A stretch of 64,000 nucleotides of DNA from Robiginitalea myxolifaciens (lineage in GTDB: Bacteria; Bacteroidota; Bacteroidia; Flavobacteriales; Flavobacteriaceae), in NCBI RefSeq assembly GCF_900115205.1, contig NZ_FOYQ01000001.1:396450-460449 (forward strand), in the 5' to 3' direction. Below, piece by piece: positions 1 through 8,813 of the stretch. The stretch's first letter is position 1; every line of letters starts with the position of its first letter. The translations under genes and the position numbers were made by a program. Below the pieces are notes generated by a model, which was not told where the DNA came from, ran no database searches, and worked only from the letters and a program-made list of their open reading frames with translations.

Positions 1-899
<899 letters not shown>

Positions 900-934
900 T
901 AAGCTGCCTGGGGATTACGATGCAAACCTGTCGT

Positions 935-3481
935 TTAAGCAGAATTTCGGCTTGCGTTGATGTTCCCGTAGAGCGAACGGGTAACGATCTTGCGGTAAAG
1001 CTGTGACTCCTCGTCTTTAGCGGCCACCCGTTGTAGGGCATATTGCTGAATGACCAGTAAAGGCAGCACAATACTCTCCCGGATGCGGATCGATTCCCGG
1101 CTCACGGTTTCGTTCTCCATCAACACTTTGGCCCCGGAAATTTGCAGGAGCATTTTCTTGGAGAGCTCGTATTCCCGGTGCAGAATCTTCCAGAAATCTC
1201 CAAACTCTTCATCCTCCTCCATATAGCGGGTCAATTCAAAGTAGCACTTCTTCAGGGACATCATACTATTGAGCATCAAGGCCTGGAAGAAGGGTACTTC
1301 CTTATATAATTTCTTCAATTCCCTCAGGCGACCGGCATCTTTAAGCGTTTGCAGCGCTGTCCCTATCCCGAAATAACCCGGGACATTTTGCTTGAGCTGA
1401 CTCCATGATCCTACAAAAGAAATCGCCCGCAGGTCCGAAAACTCCAGCTTTGCCTTATTGCCCCGCTTGCCCGGACGGCTGCCAATATTGGCATTGGAGT
1501 AGTACTGCAAGGTACTGCGATGCTCCAGGTAGGGCAGGAATTTCGGGTGCTGCTTCAGGGCGTCATATTTCGCAAAACTCAGTTCCGACAGCTCTTCGAT
1601 CAGTGCGCGTTGCTCCGTGGTAATGGTGTTCTCCTTGCCAAAGATGGTGTTGGAAAGTCCCGCTGTAAGCAATTGTTCGCTATTGTGCATAAAGAGTTCC
1701 CGGGATCCGTAAGTACTGGTAATGGTCTGCCCCTGAATAGTTAACTGAATCTCGTGATTGGCAATATCCCTAGTCTGAGCGGCATAGAACCGGTGGGTCT
1801 TACCTCCACCACGCGCCGGTGGGCCGCCGCGACCGTCGAAGAAAATGGCTTTGATCTTATTGCGCTTACAAACCTTGGACAGGGTTTCTTTTGTTTTCAA
1901 AATGGACCAGTTTGCCTTGAGGTACCCACCATCCTTGGTTCCATCCGAAAATCCCAGCATAATGGTATGCTCCTCCCCGCGTTGGGTCAGGTGCTCCCGG
2001 TATTGCGGTAAGTCAAAAAGGGTTTGCATTACGCCTTCGGCGGCCTCCATCCCCTTCATGGTTTCAAAGAGCGGCACAATATCAAAGGTGATCTCTTTTT
2101 TGTCCCAGCCACACCATCGGAATAACCCAAATACAAAGAGTACGGCAAAAATATCCTCCGAATTACTGATGATATAGCGATTACAGCCCTCTTCCCCATT
2201 ACTCTTCTGGATATCCTCCAACTGGTAAATATTGGCGACCGTCTCCCGCAATACGGTATCCTCAAATAAATCCGGGGTAACTTCCGGGGTTTCTTCGAGC
2301 AACCAGCGCACGAGTTCTGCTTCGGATAATTCCTCCAGGGATTGCTTAATCACGCCAGCGTTGATCAATATGGTTTCCACAATGGCCTTGTGTTTGCGGT
2401 GGTCCTGGCGAATATCCAGGGCCGCAAAGTGGGTGCGGAATACCCGGACCTTATCGATAAATTGATCAAAATCCTTGAGGTACAGGCTGAAATAATCTTC
2501 AACCAGAATTTCCCGAATCTCCATAAGGGCAGCCATAATGGATTCGTAGCTCAGTATCTGGCTCTTGTCGAACATGGCCGTATATAGCAGCCCGCGCAAT
2601 TCCCAGATTTTTTCCTGCACGCCGGGGAAAGATATTTTTTTGCCCAACGCCTTGAGGTCATTGTAGTAGCACTTCATAAGGGTTGTGCGCAATTCGTCGG
2701 CTACATCCCGGGTAATCCCTGCGGTGACATATGGGTTACCATCCCGGTCTCCCCCAGGCCAAAACCCGATTTTAATGATGTCCGGATTGTTGTAATTCGG
2801 ATTCCCCACACTGCCTTTGATATAAGCATAGAGGTCTCCAACCGCCTGATAATAAACGTGCCTTAAGGTGTAGATAATGTTTTTGGCTTCATCCAGCGGG
2901 GTCGGCTTTTTACGGTTAATCAGGGAGGTAAGTCCCAACTGCTGAATGGTCACATCGATCTCGTCGATCTTATCCTCCAGAATTAGATTGCGCAGGTCTG
3001 CGATGATATCCAGGACTGCCGGGGTATAAAATTGGGTGGGGTGGGCCGTAAGCACAATACGCGCACTGAAGGTATCCAACTTCTTGCTCACCTTATCCCA
3101 TCGCCTATTTTTCTTGGCCAGTTGGAAATAGTCCCGGATGGAAAGCGATTCGGTGTGTTCGTGAAGCTTTGGAAATGCCGCATCTTCTACGGCATCATAT
3201 AGGACAACCTGTCGTTCTACATACTGAACAATCCGAAACATGAGGTCAATCCGGTCCCGATGGCTATTAACGGTGGTGAAATTCGTGAAAAATTCATCGA
3301 GGATTTCCTGTGGATTCTTACCGGAATCCAGCCCCCGCACACACTGTTGATAGAGTAAGGGAATCAGGATCCCCACATTTTCGCCTTCGGCATAGGGCAG
3401 GTTCAGGAATAAGCTGTTATAGACATTGAATTTATTGCGAACGGATCGCTTAAACTCCTTTAATCTTTCGGTTTGACTCAT
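935..3481 (-). CDS. ppc: Phosphoenolpyruvate carboxylase, divergent type
   Basis: Carboxylates PEP with bicarbonate to oxaloacetate, refilling the TCA cycle. At 848 residues it is a little short for the family (about 880-930). Visible motifs: TAHPTQ (residues 145-150, holding the catalytic His), GGDRDGNP (243-250), GFSDGTKDGGY (near 515), a GRGGPPARGGG loop (near 550) and RPGKRGN with a C-terminal SWSQLKQNVPGYFG. The glycine loop reads FFDGRGG where well-studied enzymes read FHGRGG, so the His corresponding to E. coli His579 is replaced by Asp, while both loop arginines remain. The ATG at 3481 is the first residue of a well-matching N-terminus. It stands alone, with 178 bases upstream to the next gene. 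Identity as PEPC is firm; the kinetic effect of the changed loop is unknown. Confidence 0.93.
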   Translation of the reverse strand: MSQTERLKEFKRSVRNKFNVYNSLFLNLPYAEGENVGILIPLLYQQCVRGLDSGKNPQEILDEFFTNFTTVNSHRDRIDLMFRIVQYVERQVVLYDAVEDAAFPKLHEHTESLSIRDYFQLAKKNRRWDKVSKKLDTFSARIVLTAHPTQFYTPAVLDIIADLRNLILEDKIDEIDVTIQQLGLTSLINRKKPTPLDEAKNIIYTLRHVYYQAVGDLYAYIKGSVGNPNYNNPDIIKIGFWPGGDRDGNPYVTAGITRDVADELRTTLMKCYYNDLKALGKKISFPGVQEKIWELRGLLYTAMFDKSQILSYESIMAALMEIREILVEDYFSLYLKDFDQFIDKVRVFRTHFAALDIRQDHRKHKAIVETILINAGVIKQSLEELSEAELVRWLLEETPEVTPDLFEDTVLRETVANIYQLEDIQKSNGEEGCNRYIISNSEDIFAVLFVFGLFRWCGWDKKEITFDIVPLFETMKGMEAAEGVMQTLFDLPQYREHLTQRGEEHTIMLGFSDGTKDGGYLKANWSILKTKETLSKVCKRNKIKAIFFDGRGGPPARGGGKTHRFYAAQTRDIANHEIQLTIQGQTITSTYGSRELFMHNSEQLLTAGLSNTIFGKENTITTEQRALIEELSELSFAKYDALKQHPKFLPYLEHRSTLQYYSNANIGSRPGKRGNKAKLEFSDLRAISFVGSWSQLKQNVPGYFGIGTALQTLKDAGRLRELKKLYKEVPFFQALMLNSMMSLKKCYFELTRYMEEDEEFGDFWKILHREYELSKKMLLQISGAKVLMENETVSRESIRIRESIVLPLLVIQQYALQRVAAKDEESQLYRKIVTRSLYGNINASRNSA

Positions 3482-3659
3482 GTAGCATTCTCGTTAATTA
3501 GGATAACCCCTGTAAATCCTTGCCCGGTCCGGGCCAGTGGAAACCCCCGTAAAGTTCTGATGGGAGCTCCTATTCTCAAAGGATTCCCACACCCTTAACA
3601 AAATAAGGCCGGATCGATTTAAAAACAACAATTCTTCAGGGAAATATGACGGTTTCCCC

Positions 3660-4352
3660 CTAGAAAAAGGGGCGATATTGTTCCAGGCGGAAATCCAGGG
3701 TGTTGTAGTTCTTGTCCAGGGCCTTTCGCGCCTTGTATTCAGGCATACTGCCAATCGCCCGGTTGGCGGAGCCCGATGGGGCCGTCAGGGAAACCGTTCT
3801 GATTTTCCTTGTCTCGGTTTTTAAATTCTTGGAGGACGCAGGGGAAAGTTCAAATTCATGGATTCGAGGCACCAGATCCGAAAGACAATTTATAGCAAGT
3901 CCTTTAGTTCGCAGTAACCGTCGAAACAAGTATTCCGGTCCGTTTTTGCTGGCTCCTCCTGTGAAAATCAATAATTCCACTCTGGGGTAGTCGCGAAGTA
4001 TGTCAAGAAGCGGGCGTAACTGGATATTTTCCATCCCCAGATCTGAAGCATCTATTTTTTTGCGTTCGGCTTCCTCGACGATATCGCAGACGCCAATACC
4101 TCTTTCATTCAGAAAGGATTGGCGTTGGGCTATGGCAGCTGCCGTGGTTTCAAATTTGAGATCCAGATCAAACATGCGGTCCAGAATAGGCCACAAAAGG
4201 CCATCGCGACTGCCGTAACAGAAATTCACATCCCCGGGAAGCAGATCTCCGGTCGTAAAGCGCGGGGGTGGCAAGGTGCCGACAATGAGCTTTCTAACCC
4301 CTTCGAACAGAAAGGGTTGGTAAGGATGTTTATGTCGAAAGATTGGGTTCAT
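3660..4352 (-). CDS. Uracil-DNA glycosylase superfamily-like protein
   Basis: A 230-residue protein with the layout of the UDG superfamily. GTLPPPRF (residues 27-34) sits where family members carry the first catalytic motif (GxxPG type), followed by a GSRDGLLWPIL segment like the HPRNAFWPI stretch of mismatch and hypoxanthine glycosylases. A late VSLTAPSGSANRAIG segment sits where the second motif (LPSTSPA type) is expected. Enzymes of the fold excise uracil, hypoxanthine or related damaged bases. Here the first motif lacks the usual catalytic Asn/Asp, so activity or lesion choice may differ. The family call rests on motif reading only. It lies alone between ppc and the divergent bTHX gene. 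Confidence 0.6.
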   Translation of the reverse strand: MNPIFRHKHPYQPFLFEGVRKLIVGTLPPPRFTTGDLLPGDVNFCYGSRDGLLWPILDRMFDLDLKFETTAAAIAQRQSFLNERGIGVCDIVEEAERKKIDASDLGMENIQLRPLLDILRDYPRVELLIFTGGASKNGPEYLFRRLLRTKGLAINCLSDLVPRIHEFELSPASSKNLKTETRKIRTVSLTAPSGSANRAIGSMPEYKARKALDKNYNTLDFRLEQYRPFF

Positions 4353-4423
4353 ATTTGCTGGAATACCCGTTTAAGTTCCCCAAGACCGGCTGATAATTAG
4401 TATCTTGAATCAAACTTAAGATT

Positions 4424-4552
4424 ATGGGGAAAGGTGACAAAAAATCCAAACGCGGAAAAATTGCAAACAAGTCGTACGGAGTAAGGCGTCCACGAAAAAT
4501 CCGCAAGCGAACCCCGGTAGAAGAAAAAATCTCGATCAAGGGTAAATCCTAG
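4424..4552 (+). CDS. Small ribosomal subunit protein bTHX
   Basis: A 42-residue, very basic protein starting MGKGDKKSKRGKIANKSYG and ending in EEKISIKGKS. This matches the small 30S protein THX found in Thermus and most Bacteroidota, which fills a cavity in the head of the 30S subunit. Its length and Lys/Arg richness fit, and the frame is closed by TAG. No Shine-Dalgarno site is visible. A near-match to the phylum -7 box (TATCTTGA) lies about 15 bases upstream of the ATG. It is a single gene, divergent from the UDG-like gene and convergent with yaaA. It is easy to miss because of its size. Confidence 0.88.
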   Translation: MGKGDKKSKRGKIANKSYGVRRPRKIRKRTPVEEKISIKGKS

Positions 4553-4592
4553 AACCGGGCGCACCGGTAGTGCTTATTGATAAAACTTTTGG

Positions 4593-5354
4593 TTAGCGAA
4601 TGAATACCGGAGCATTCTCCTTAATGGTGTGCTCCTTGCTGAATTGGTAGCCCTCGTAATCGAATTTTAGTAAATCCTGCGGGTTCTCAGCCCCGGACTC
4701 CAGAATAAAACGAACCATTGCACCCCGGGCCTTTTTAGCAAAGAAGCTAATTACCCGCAACTTATCGTTATTCCAATCTTTAAAAACGGGAGTGATAATT
4801 TGCGCCTTCAATTTTTTGGCATCCAGGGCACTGAAATACTCCTGGCTTGCCAGGTTTACCAGTAATTCCCCATCTTCCATCTCTTCGTTCAGCGCTTTGG
4901 TCAAGTCCTGTTTCCAGAATTCGTACAAATTCTTTTTGCGCCCGATTTTTAAGCTAGTTCCCATTTCCAACCGATACGCCTGCATCAGATCAAAGGGACG
5001 CAGCATGCCATAGAGCCCGGAGAGGATGCGCAGTTTGTCCTGCATACGTTCCAGCGATTCGGGTTTCAGGCTAAAAGCGTCCAACCCCTGATAGACATCC
5101 CCGTCGAAAGTATAAATAGCCGGGCGCGCATTTTCTTCTGTAAAAGGAAGGTCAAAATCCTGATTGCGTTGCCAGTTGAGTTCTGCAAGATCGGCGGAAA
5201 TACTCATTAGTTTGGAAAGGGACCTGGGGCTTTTCTTAGCCAGCAGCTTATTGAGGCGTTCTGCCTGTTTTAAGAATCTGGGCTGTGTAACCTCGGCAGC
5301 GGGAAATTCCCGATCCATTTCCAGGGACTTAGCTGGGGAAATGACAATCTTCAT
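4593..5354 (-). CDS. yaaA: Peroxide stress protein YaaA (DUF328/UPF0246)
   Basis: A 253-residue, full-length YaaA. The N-terminus MKIVISPAKSLE and the late FAKKARGAMVRFI segment are hallmarks of the family. In E. coli YaaA lowers intracellular free iron during H2O2 stress and has a DNA-binding fold; the biochemical reaction is unknown. The gene stands alone with its own -7 box (5396-5403 on the minus strand), giving a 5' leader of about 35 bases. The single-gene arrangement and dedicated promoter fit a stress gene, but no OxyR-like site was recognised. Confidence 0.92.
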   Translation of the reverse strand: MKIVISPAKSLEMDREFPAAEVTQPRFLKQAERLNKLLAKKSPRSLSKLMSISADLAELNWQRNQDFDLPFTEENARPAIYTFDGDVYQGLDAFSLKPESLERMQDKLRILSGLYGMLRPFDLMQAYRLEMGTSLKIGRKKNLYEFWKQDLTKALNEEMEDGELLVNLASQEYFSALDAKKLKAQIITPVFKDWNNDKLRVISFFAKKARGAMVRFILESGAENPQDLLKFDYEGYQFSKEHTIKENAPVFIR

Positions 5355-5395
5355 AGCAATTCTAAAGGGTTTATTCGGTTCGCTTTTTTACCCAT

Positions 5396-5403
5396 CAAAA
5401 ATA
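5396..5403 (-). promoter_or_regulatory. -7 promoter box for yaaA
   Basis: Read on the minus strand the bases are TATTTTTG, an exact match to the Bacteroidota -7 consensus TAnnTTTG, about 42 bases before the yaaA ATG. No clear -33 TTTG was found. Confidence 0.5.
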
Positions 5404-5463
5404 CGAAGCATCGGACTTAAAATCCAGCACCTTTCAGTGGTGTTCCCTATAACCGGATCAATA

Positions 5464-6507
5464 TCAGTTATCGAGGCGATGTCGGGCATAATTGCGCCAC
5501 TTTTCCAGACAGGCTTCCATGTCGGCCGGTACCGGAGCCTCAAAACTGAGCTTCTCACCGCTTTCGGGATGCACAAAGCCCAGGGTTCGGGCGTGTAAGG
5601 CTTGTCGCGGAAGTAATTGGAAAGCGTTCTCTACAAATTGCTTGTACTTGGAGTAGGTCGTGCCTTTGAGAATTCGATCCCCCCCGTAGCGTTCATCATT
5701 GAATAGCGGATGCCCCAAATATTTCAGGTGAACCCGGATCTGGTGCGTTCTCCCGGTTTCCAATCGGCAGGCCACCAGGGTCACATATCCAAAACGTTCC
5801 CTGACTTCATAATGGGTAATGGCTTCCTTGCCCTGATCGCCATCGGGAAAGACCTGCATTTGCAACCGGTTTTTAGGATTGCGACCTATATGCCCTTCAA
5901 TGGTACCCGCGTCTTCTTTCACGTCTCCCCAAACCAAAGCGAGGTATTCCCGTTCCGAAGTCTTGTCGAAAAATTGTCGGGCCAGGTGGGTCATTGCCTT
6001 TTCGGTCTTGGCAATTACGAGTAATCCGGAGGTATCCTTATCTATTCGATGCACCAGGCCAGGCCGTTGATCTGAATTCAAGGGAAGTTTACTGATGTGA
6101 TGCAAAAGGGCATTGACCAAGGTTCCCGAATAATTGCCATGTCCCGGGTGGACAACCATTCCTGCCGGTTTATTTACTACCAGCAGTGCATTATCCTCGT
6201 ATACAATATCCAGGGGAATGTCCTCCGGTGTAAGTAAGTATTCATGCGGGGGATGTTCGAACAGGACCCGGACTACATCTCCGGGTTTAACCTTGTAATT
6301 TTGTTTAACCACCTCATCGCCAACCCGGATATTTCCCGCCCGGGCAGCCTGTTGAATCTTATTCCGGGTAGCATTCCGGATTTGATTCATTAAATATTTA
6401 TCTACGCGAAGGGGTTCCTGTCCGGGAGCGGCTTTGAAATTGTAGTGTTCAAAGAGTTCATCACTCTCGGCTTCGTGCGACTCCTGCGACTCCTGCGACT
6501 CAGACAT
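5464..6507 (-). CDS. rluD: RluA/RluD-family 23S rRNA pseudouridine synthase
   Basis: Isomerises uridine to pseudouridine in RNA. An acidic, low-complexity start (residues 1-22) precedes an S4 RNA-binding domain (about 33-90) and the catalytic domain, with HRIDKDTSG at 153-161 holding the catalytic Asp156. Length 347 fits RluD, and Bacteroidota homologs next to this PASTA gene are usually called RluD, although RluA and RluC targets cannot be excluded. The ATG overlaps the stop of the upstream PASTA gene by one base, so the two are translated from one message. The N-terminus is coded by a three-copy 9-base repeat, giving SQESQESHE. Confidence 0.88.
   Translation of the reverse strand: MSESQESQESHEAESDELFEHYNFKAAPGQEPLRVDKYLMNQIRNATRNKIQQAARAGNIRVGDEVVKQNYKVKPGDVVRVLFEHPPHEYLLTPEDIPLDIVYEDNALLVVNKPAGMVVHPGHGNYSGTLVNALLHHISKLPLNSDQRPGLVHRIDKDTSGLLVIAKTEKAMTHLARQFFDKTSEREYLALVWGDVKEDAGTIEGHIGRNPKNRLQMQVFPDGDQGKEAITHYEVRERFGYVTLVACRLETGRTHQIRVHLKYLGHPLFNDERYGGDRILKGTTYSKYKQFVENAFQLLPRQALHARTLGFVHPESGEKLSFEAPVPADMEACLEKWRNYARHRLDN
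6475..6501. repeat. 9-bp tandem repeat in the rluD N-terminal codons
   Basis: Three copies of a 9-base unit (plus strand about ctgcgactc, the outermost copy with one change) code the acidic Ser-Gln-Glu stretch of RluD. The unit is three codons, so copy-number change would keep the frame and only lengthen or shorten the tail. Confidence 0.7.
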
Positions 6508-7097
6508 CAGTCCTCGGATTCAGCTTTGATCAATGCCTCGGCGGGGATTGTTCCATTCCCGCAAACCAATTCCAGTTTAGACGTTTTGGGCAACTTGTCG
6601 CCGGGTGAAATATACTTACCCTGAAACTTTAGCCGATAGACCATATCCTTACCGAGTTCATCGATATAGGATACCCTTTCGATGTCCAGGCCTACCGCTC
6701 TGAGCTGGGCCGTAGCATTCCTCCTGGAATCCTGAATAACATCGGGCACGGTAACCTTTTTATAGCCGGAAGGATTTACAGTAACATAAATCTTGCGATT
6801 ATCCTTTACCTCATTCCCGGCAGGAGGGTCCTGATCTATAATGGAAAAACGGGGATATTCCGGATCGTAATTGGCCGAATCCACAACCTCGTATCGCAAT
6901 CCGGCTTCTTCTATGGCTTTACGCATATCGGGTACCGAAAGACCCGCCAAATCGGGAACCTTAACGTACTCTCCGTGATCCGTGCTAGAGGATAGCCACT
7001 GCAGGGTGGCCAGCGTAATCAATACTATTGCCAGCAAGGCCAGGCCCAAATTAATAAGGAAAACCCGGGATCGTAGAAAGTTGAAAAAACGGCGCAT
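6507..7097 (-). CDS. Membrane-anchored PASTA domain protein
   Basis: 196 residues: a short cytoplasmic start rich in Arg, one membrane span (about residues 13-33), then two PASTA repeats (about 42-112 and 113-185) outside the membrane. PASTA domains bind muropeptides or beta-lactam-like structures in penicillin-binding proteins and Ser/Thr kinases; here there is no kinase or transpeptidase domain. The neighbour ddl, divergently placed 93 bases away, makes D-Ala-D-Ala for the same wall precursor, which supports a peptidoglycan link. It is co-transcribed with the downstream pseudouridine synthase by a one-base stop/start overlap. The role is inferred from domain and context only. Confidence 0.82.
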   Translation of the reverse strand: MRRFFNFLRSRVFLINLGLALLAIVLITLATLQWLSSSTDHGEYVKVPDLAGLSVPDMRKAIEEAGLRYEVVDSANYDPEYPRFSIIDQDPPAGNEVKDNRKIYVTVNPSGYKKVTVPDVIQDSRRNATAQLRAVGLDIERVSYIDELGKDMVYRLKFQGKYISPGDKLPKTSKLELVCGNGTIPAEALIKAESED

Positions 7098-7116
7098 CTG
7101 TAAGATCTTGGTCGGA

Positions 7117-7124
7117 CAAATATA
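7117..7124 (-). promoter_or_regulatory. -7 promoter box for the PASTA-rluD operon
   Basis: The minus strand reads TATATTTG, an exact TAnnTTTG match, 20 bases before the PASTA ATG. No -33 TTG at the usual distance was seen. Confidence 0.5.
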
Positions 7125-7190
7125 GGAAACCCGGGCCTTTTTTAGTTAATTTGACGCTGGCATTTACACCGAATTAACGCCTGAATATCC

Positions 7191-8177
7191 ATGGGTAAAA
7201 CAAAGCGAATTGCAGTAGTTATGGGCGGTTTCTCCAGCGAATTCGGGATTTCCCTGAAGTCCGGCGAGGTAGTCTATCGCACCCTGGACAGGGAGCGCTA
7301 CGAGCCCTACCGCATTCAAATCAGGAAGGACGGATGGTTCCTGCTTACCGATTCAAAGGAAGAAATCCCCGTAAATCGGGATAATTTCAGTGTAGTGCTT
7401 CAGGGGGAAACACTCCAGTTTGACTGTGTGTTCAATGCCATTCACGGCACCCCTGGTGAAGACGGCTTGCTGCAGGCTTACCTGGAACTTATAGGTATTC
7501 CGCAAACCGCTTGTTCCTCCTATCCCGCAGCCCTGACTTTCAATAAGCGGGATTTGCTGAGTGTTGTCAAGTCTTACGGCGTTCCTACCGCGCGATCGTA
7601 TCGCCTGAACAAAGGACAGCAGGTTAAACCCAAAGAAATCTTTGAACAAGTGGGCCTGCCCTGTTTTGTAAAAGCCAACCGGGCTGGAAGTAGTTTTGGT
7701 ATCAGTATGGTCAAGGAGGAAGACGCCCTGGAGGCAGCCCTGGAGGTAGCTTTTGCCGAAGACGATCAGGTATTGATTGAGGCGGCTCTGGTGGGCCGGG
7801 AAGTATCGGTAGGTGTCATCCGCTATGAGGGGAAGACCCGGGTGCTCCCGATAACGGAAATCATTTCAGAGAACGAATTTTTCGATTATCAGGCCAAATA
7901 CGAGGGGAAATCACAGGAAATTACCCCGGCAGATCTGGACGGCGAAACGGAAGGAAAGATTCGCGAGTTGGCGGCCCGGATCTACGATTTGCTGGAACTC
8001 GATGGCTACAGCCGGAGTGAATTTATCCTGGTGGATGGGACCCCCCATTTGTTAGAGGTAAATACCACCCCGGGACTTACCGAAGCCAGCATCCTCCCCC
8101 AGCAGGCCGCAGCCGAAGGGATCGGTTTGGCAGAACTCTTCTCCAGTGCCATAGAAGATGCCCTCGGGAAAAAATAA
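7191..8177 (+). CDS. ddl: D-alanine--D-alanine ligase
   Basis: ATP-grasp enzyme that joins two D-alanines for the peptidoglycan pentapeptide, in the cytoplasm. At 328 residues it is full length. The N-terminal MGGFSSEFGISLKSG segment, a central FVKANRAGSSFGI ATP-binding stretch, EVSVGV, and the C-terminal LLEVNTTPGLT with the metal-binding Glu and Asn are all present. The gene is followed after 13 bases by coaD on the same strand, so the two are probably one transcript. It is divergent from the PASTA protein gene, putting two peptidoglycan-linked genes back to back. Confidence 0.96.
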   Translation: MGKTKRIAVVMGGFSSEFGISLKSGEVVYRTLDRERYEPYRIQIRKDGWFLLTDSKEEIPVNRDNFSVVLQGETLQFDCVFNAIHGTPGEDGLLQAYLELIGIPQTACSSYPAALTFNKRDLLSVVKSYGVPTARSYRLNKGQQVKPKEIFEQVGLPCFVKANRAGSSFGISMVKEEDALEAALEVAFAEDDQVLIEAALVGREVSVGVIRYEGKTRVLPITEIISENEFFDYQAKYEGKSQEITPADLDGETEGKIRELAARIYDLLELDGYSRSEFILVDGTPHLLEVNTTPGLTEASILPQQAAAEGIGLAELFSSAIEDALGKK

Positions 8178-8190
8178 GTACATTTAACAG

Positions 8191-8643
8191 ATGAAACGCG
8201 CAATATTTCCGGGTTCCTTTGATCCCATTACCCTGGGACACTACGATATCATCCAGCGGGGTATTTCCCTCTTCGATGAATTGATTATCGGGATTGGGGA
8301 AAATGCCGAGAAGGCGTATATGTTTTCCCTGGAAGATCGGGTGCGTTTTATTGAAGAGGCTTTTGCACATGAACCCAAAATACGGGTCATGCGATACAGT
8401 GGCCTAACAGTTGACTTTTGCCGGGAAGTGGACGCGAATTTCATATTACGAGGATTGCGAAATCCCGCAGATTTCGAATTTGAAAAGGCCATTGCCCATA
8501 CCAATCGCAAGTTGTCGGAAATCGAAACGGTATTTTTACTCACTTCTTCAGGAAAATCCTACATAAGCTCTTCCATTGTCCGGGATGTAATTCGCAACGG
8601 TGGCGACTATACCGGGCTGGTTCCCGATACAGTCCGTATATAA
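8191..8643 (+). CDS. coaD: Phosphopantetheine adenylyltransferase
   Basis: Transfers AMP from ATP to 4'-phosphopantetheine, the penultimate step of coenzyme A synthesis. 150 residues is normal for the family (about 155-165). The N-terminal FPGSFDPITLGHYDII holds the nucleotidyltransferase (T/H)xGH motif, and the C-terminal SSGKSYISSSIVRDV is the second ATP-contact motif. It is placed directly downstream of ddl with a 13-base gap. There is no recognisable terminator behind it. Confidence 0.96.
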   Translation: MKRAIFPGSFDPITLGHYDIIQRGISLFDELIIGIGENAEKAYMFSLEDRVRFIEEAFAHEPKIRVMRYSGLTVDFCREVDANFILRGLRNPADFEFEKAIAHTNRKLSEIETVFLLTSSGKSYISSSIVRDVIRNGGDYTGLVPDTVRI

Positions 8644-8664
8644 CTCGGCCTATCGAAATTCCTT

Positions 8665-8672
8665 TATTTTTG
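8665..8672 (+). promoter_or_regulatory. -7 box, distal promoter upstream of PAS kinase
   Basis: TATTTTTG exactly matches TAnnTTTG. It would give a leader of about 140 bases for the kinase gene, unlike the much closer box at 8800. A functional choice between the two cannot be made by eye. Confidence 0.35.
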
Positions 8673-8799
8673 GGCTATTTCCTACACTTTTCACTTACAA
8701 GCGCAGTCTTATAGACTCGGAAAACAACGAGCAAAAGTATACTGACAACGGTTGAATCGATTTTCACAACATTAAGCGGGTGTAAGACGTATATACTTC

Positions 8800-8807
8800 T
8801 ATTTTTG
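8800..8807 (+). promoter_or_regulatory. -7 box abutting the PAS kinase start
   Basis: TATTTTTG, an exact TAnnTTTG, ends seven bases before the first ATG. Transcription would begin almost at that ATG, giving a leaderless message or favouring the second in-frame ATG at 8826. Confidence 0.45.
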
Positions 8808-8813
8808 TAGGAA

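Noticed and set aside
4553..4575. ACCGG/CCGGT hairpin after bTHX as terminator
   Set aside because: Only five base pairs and no T-tract; too weak to claim.
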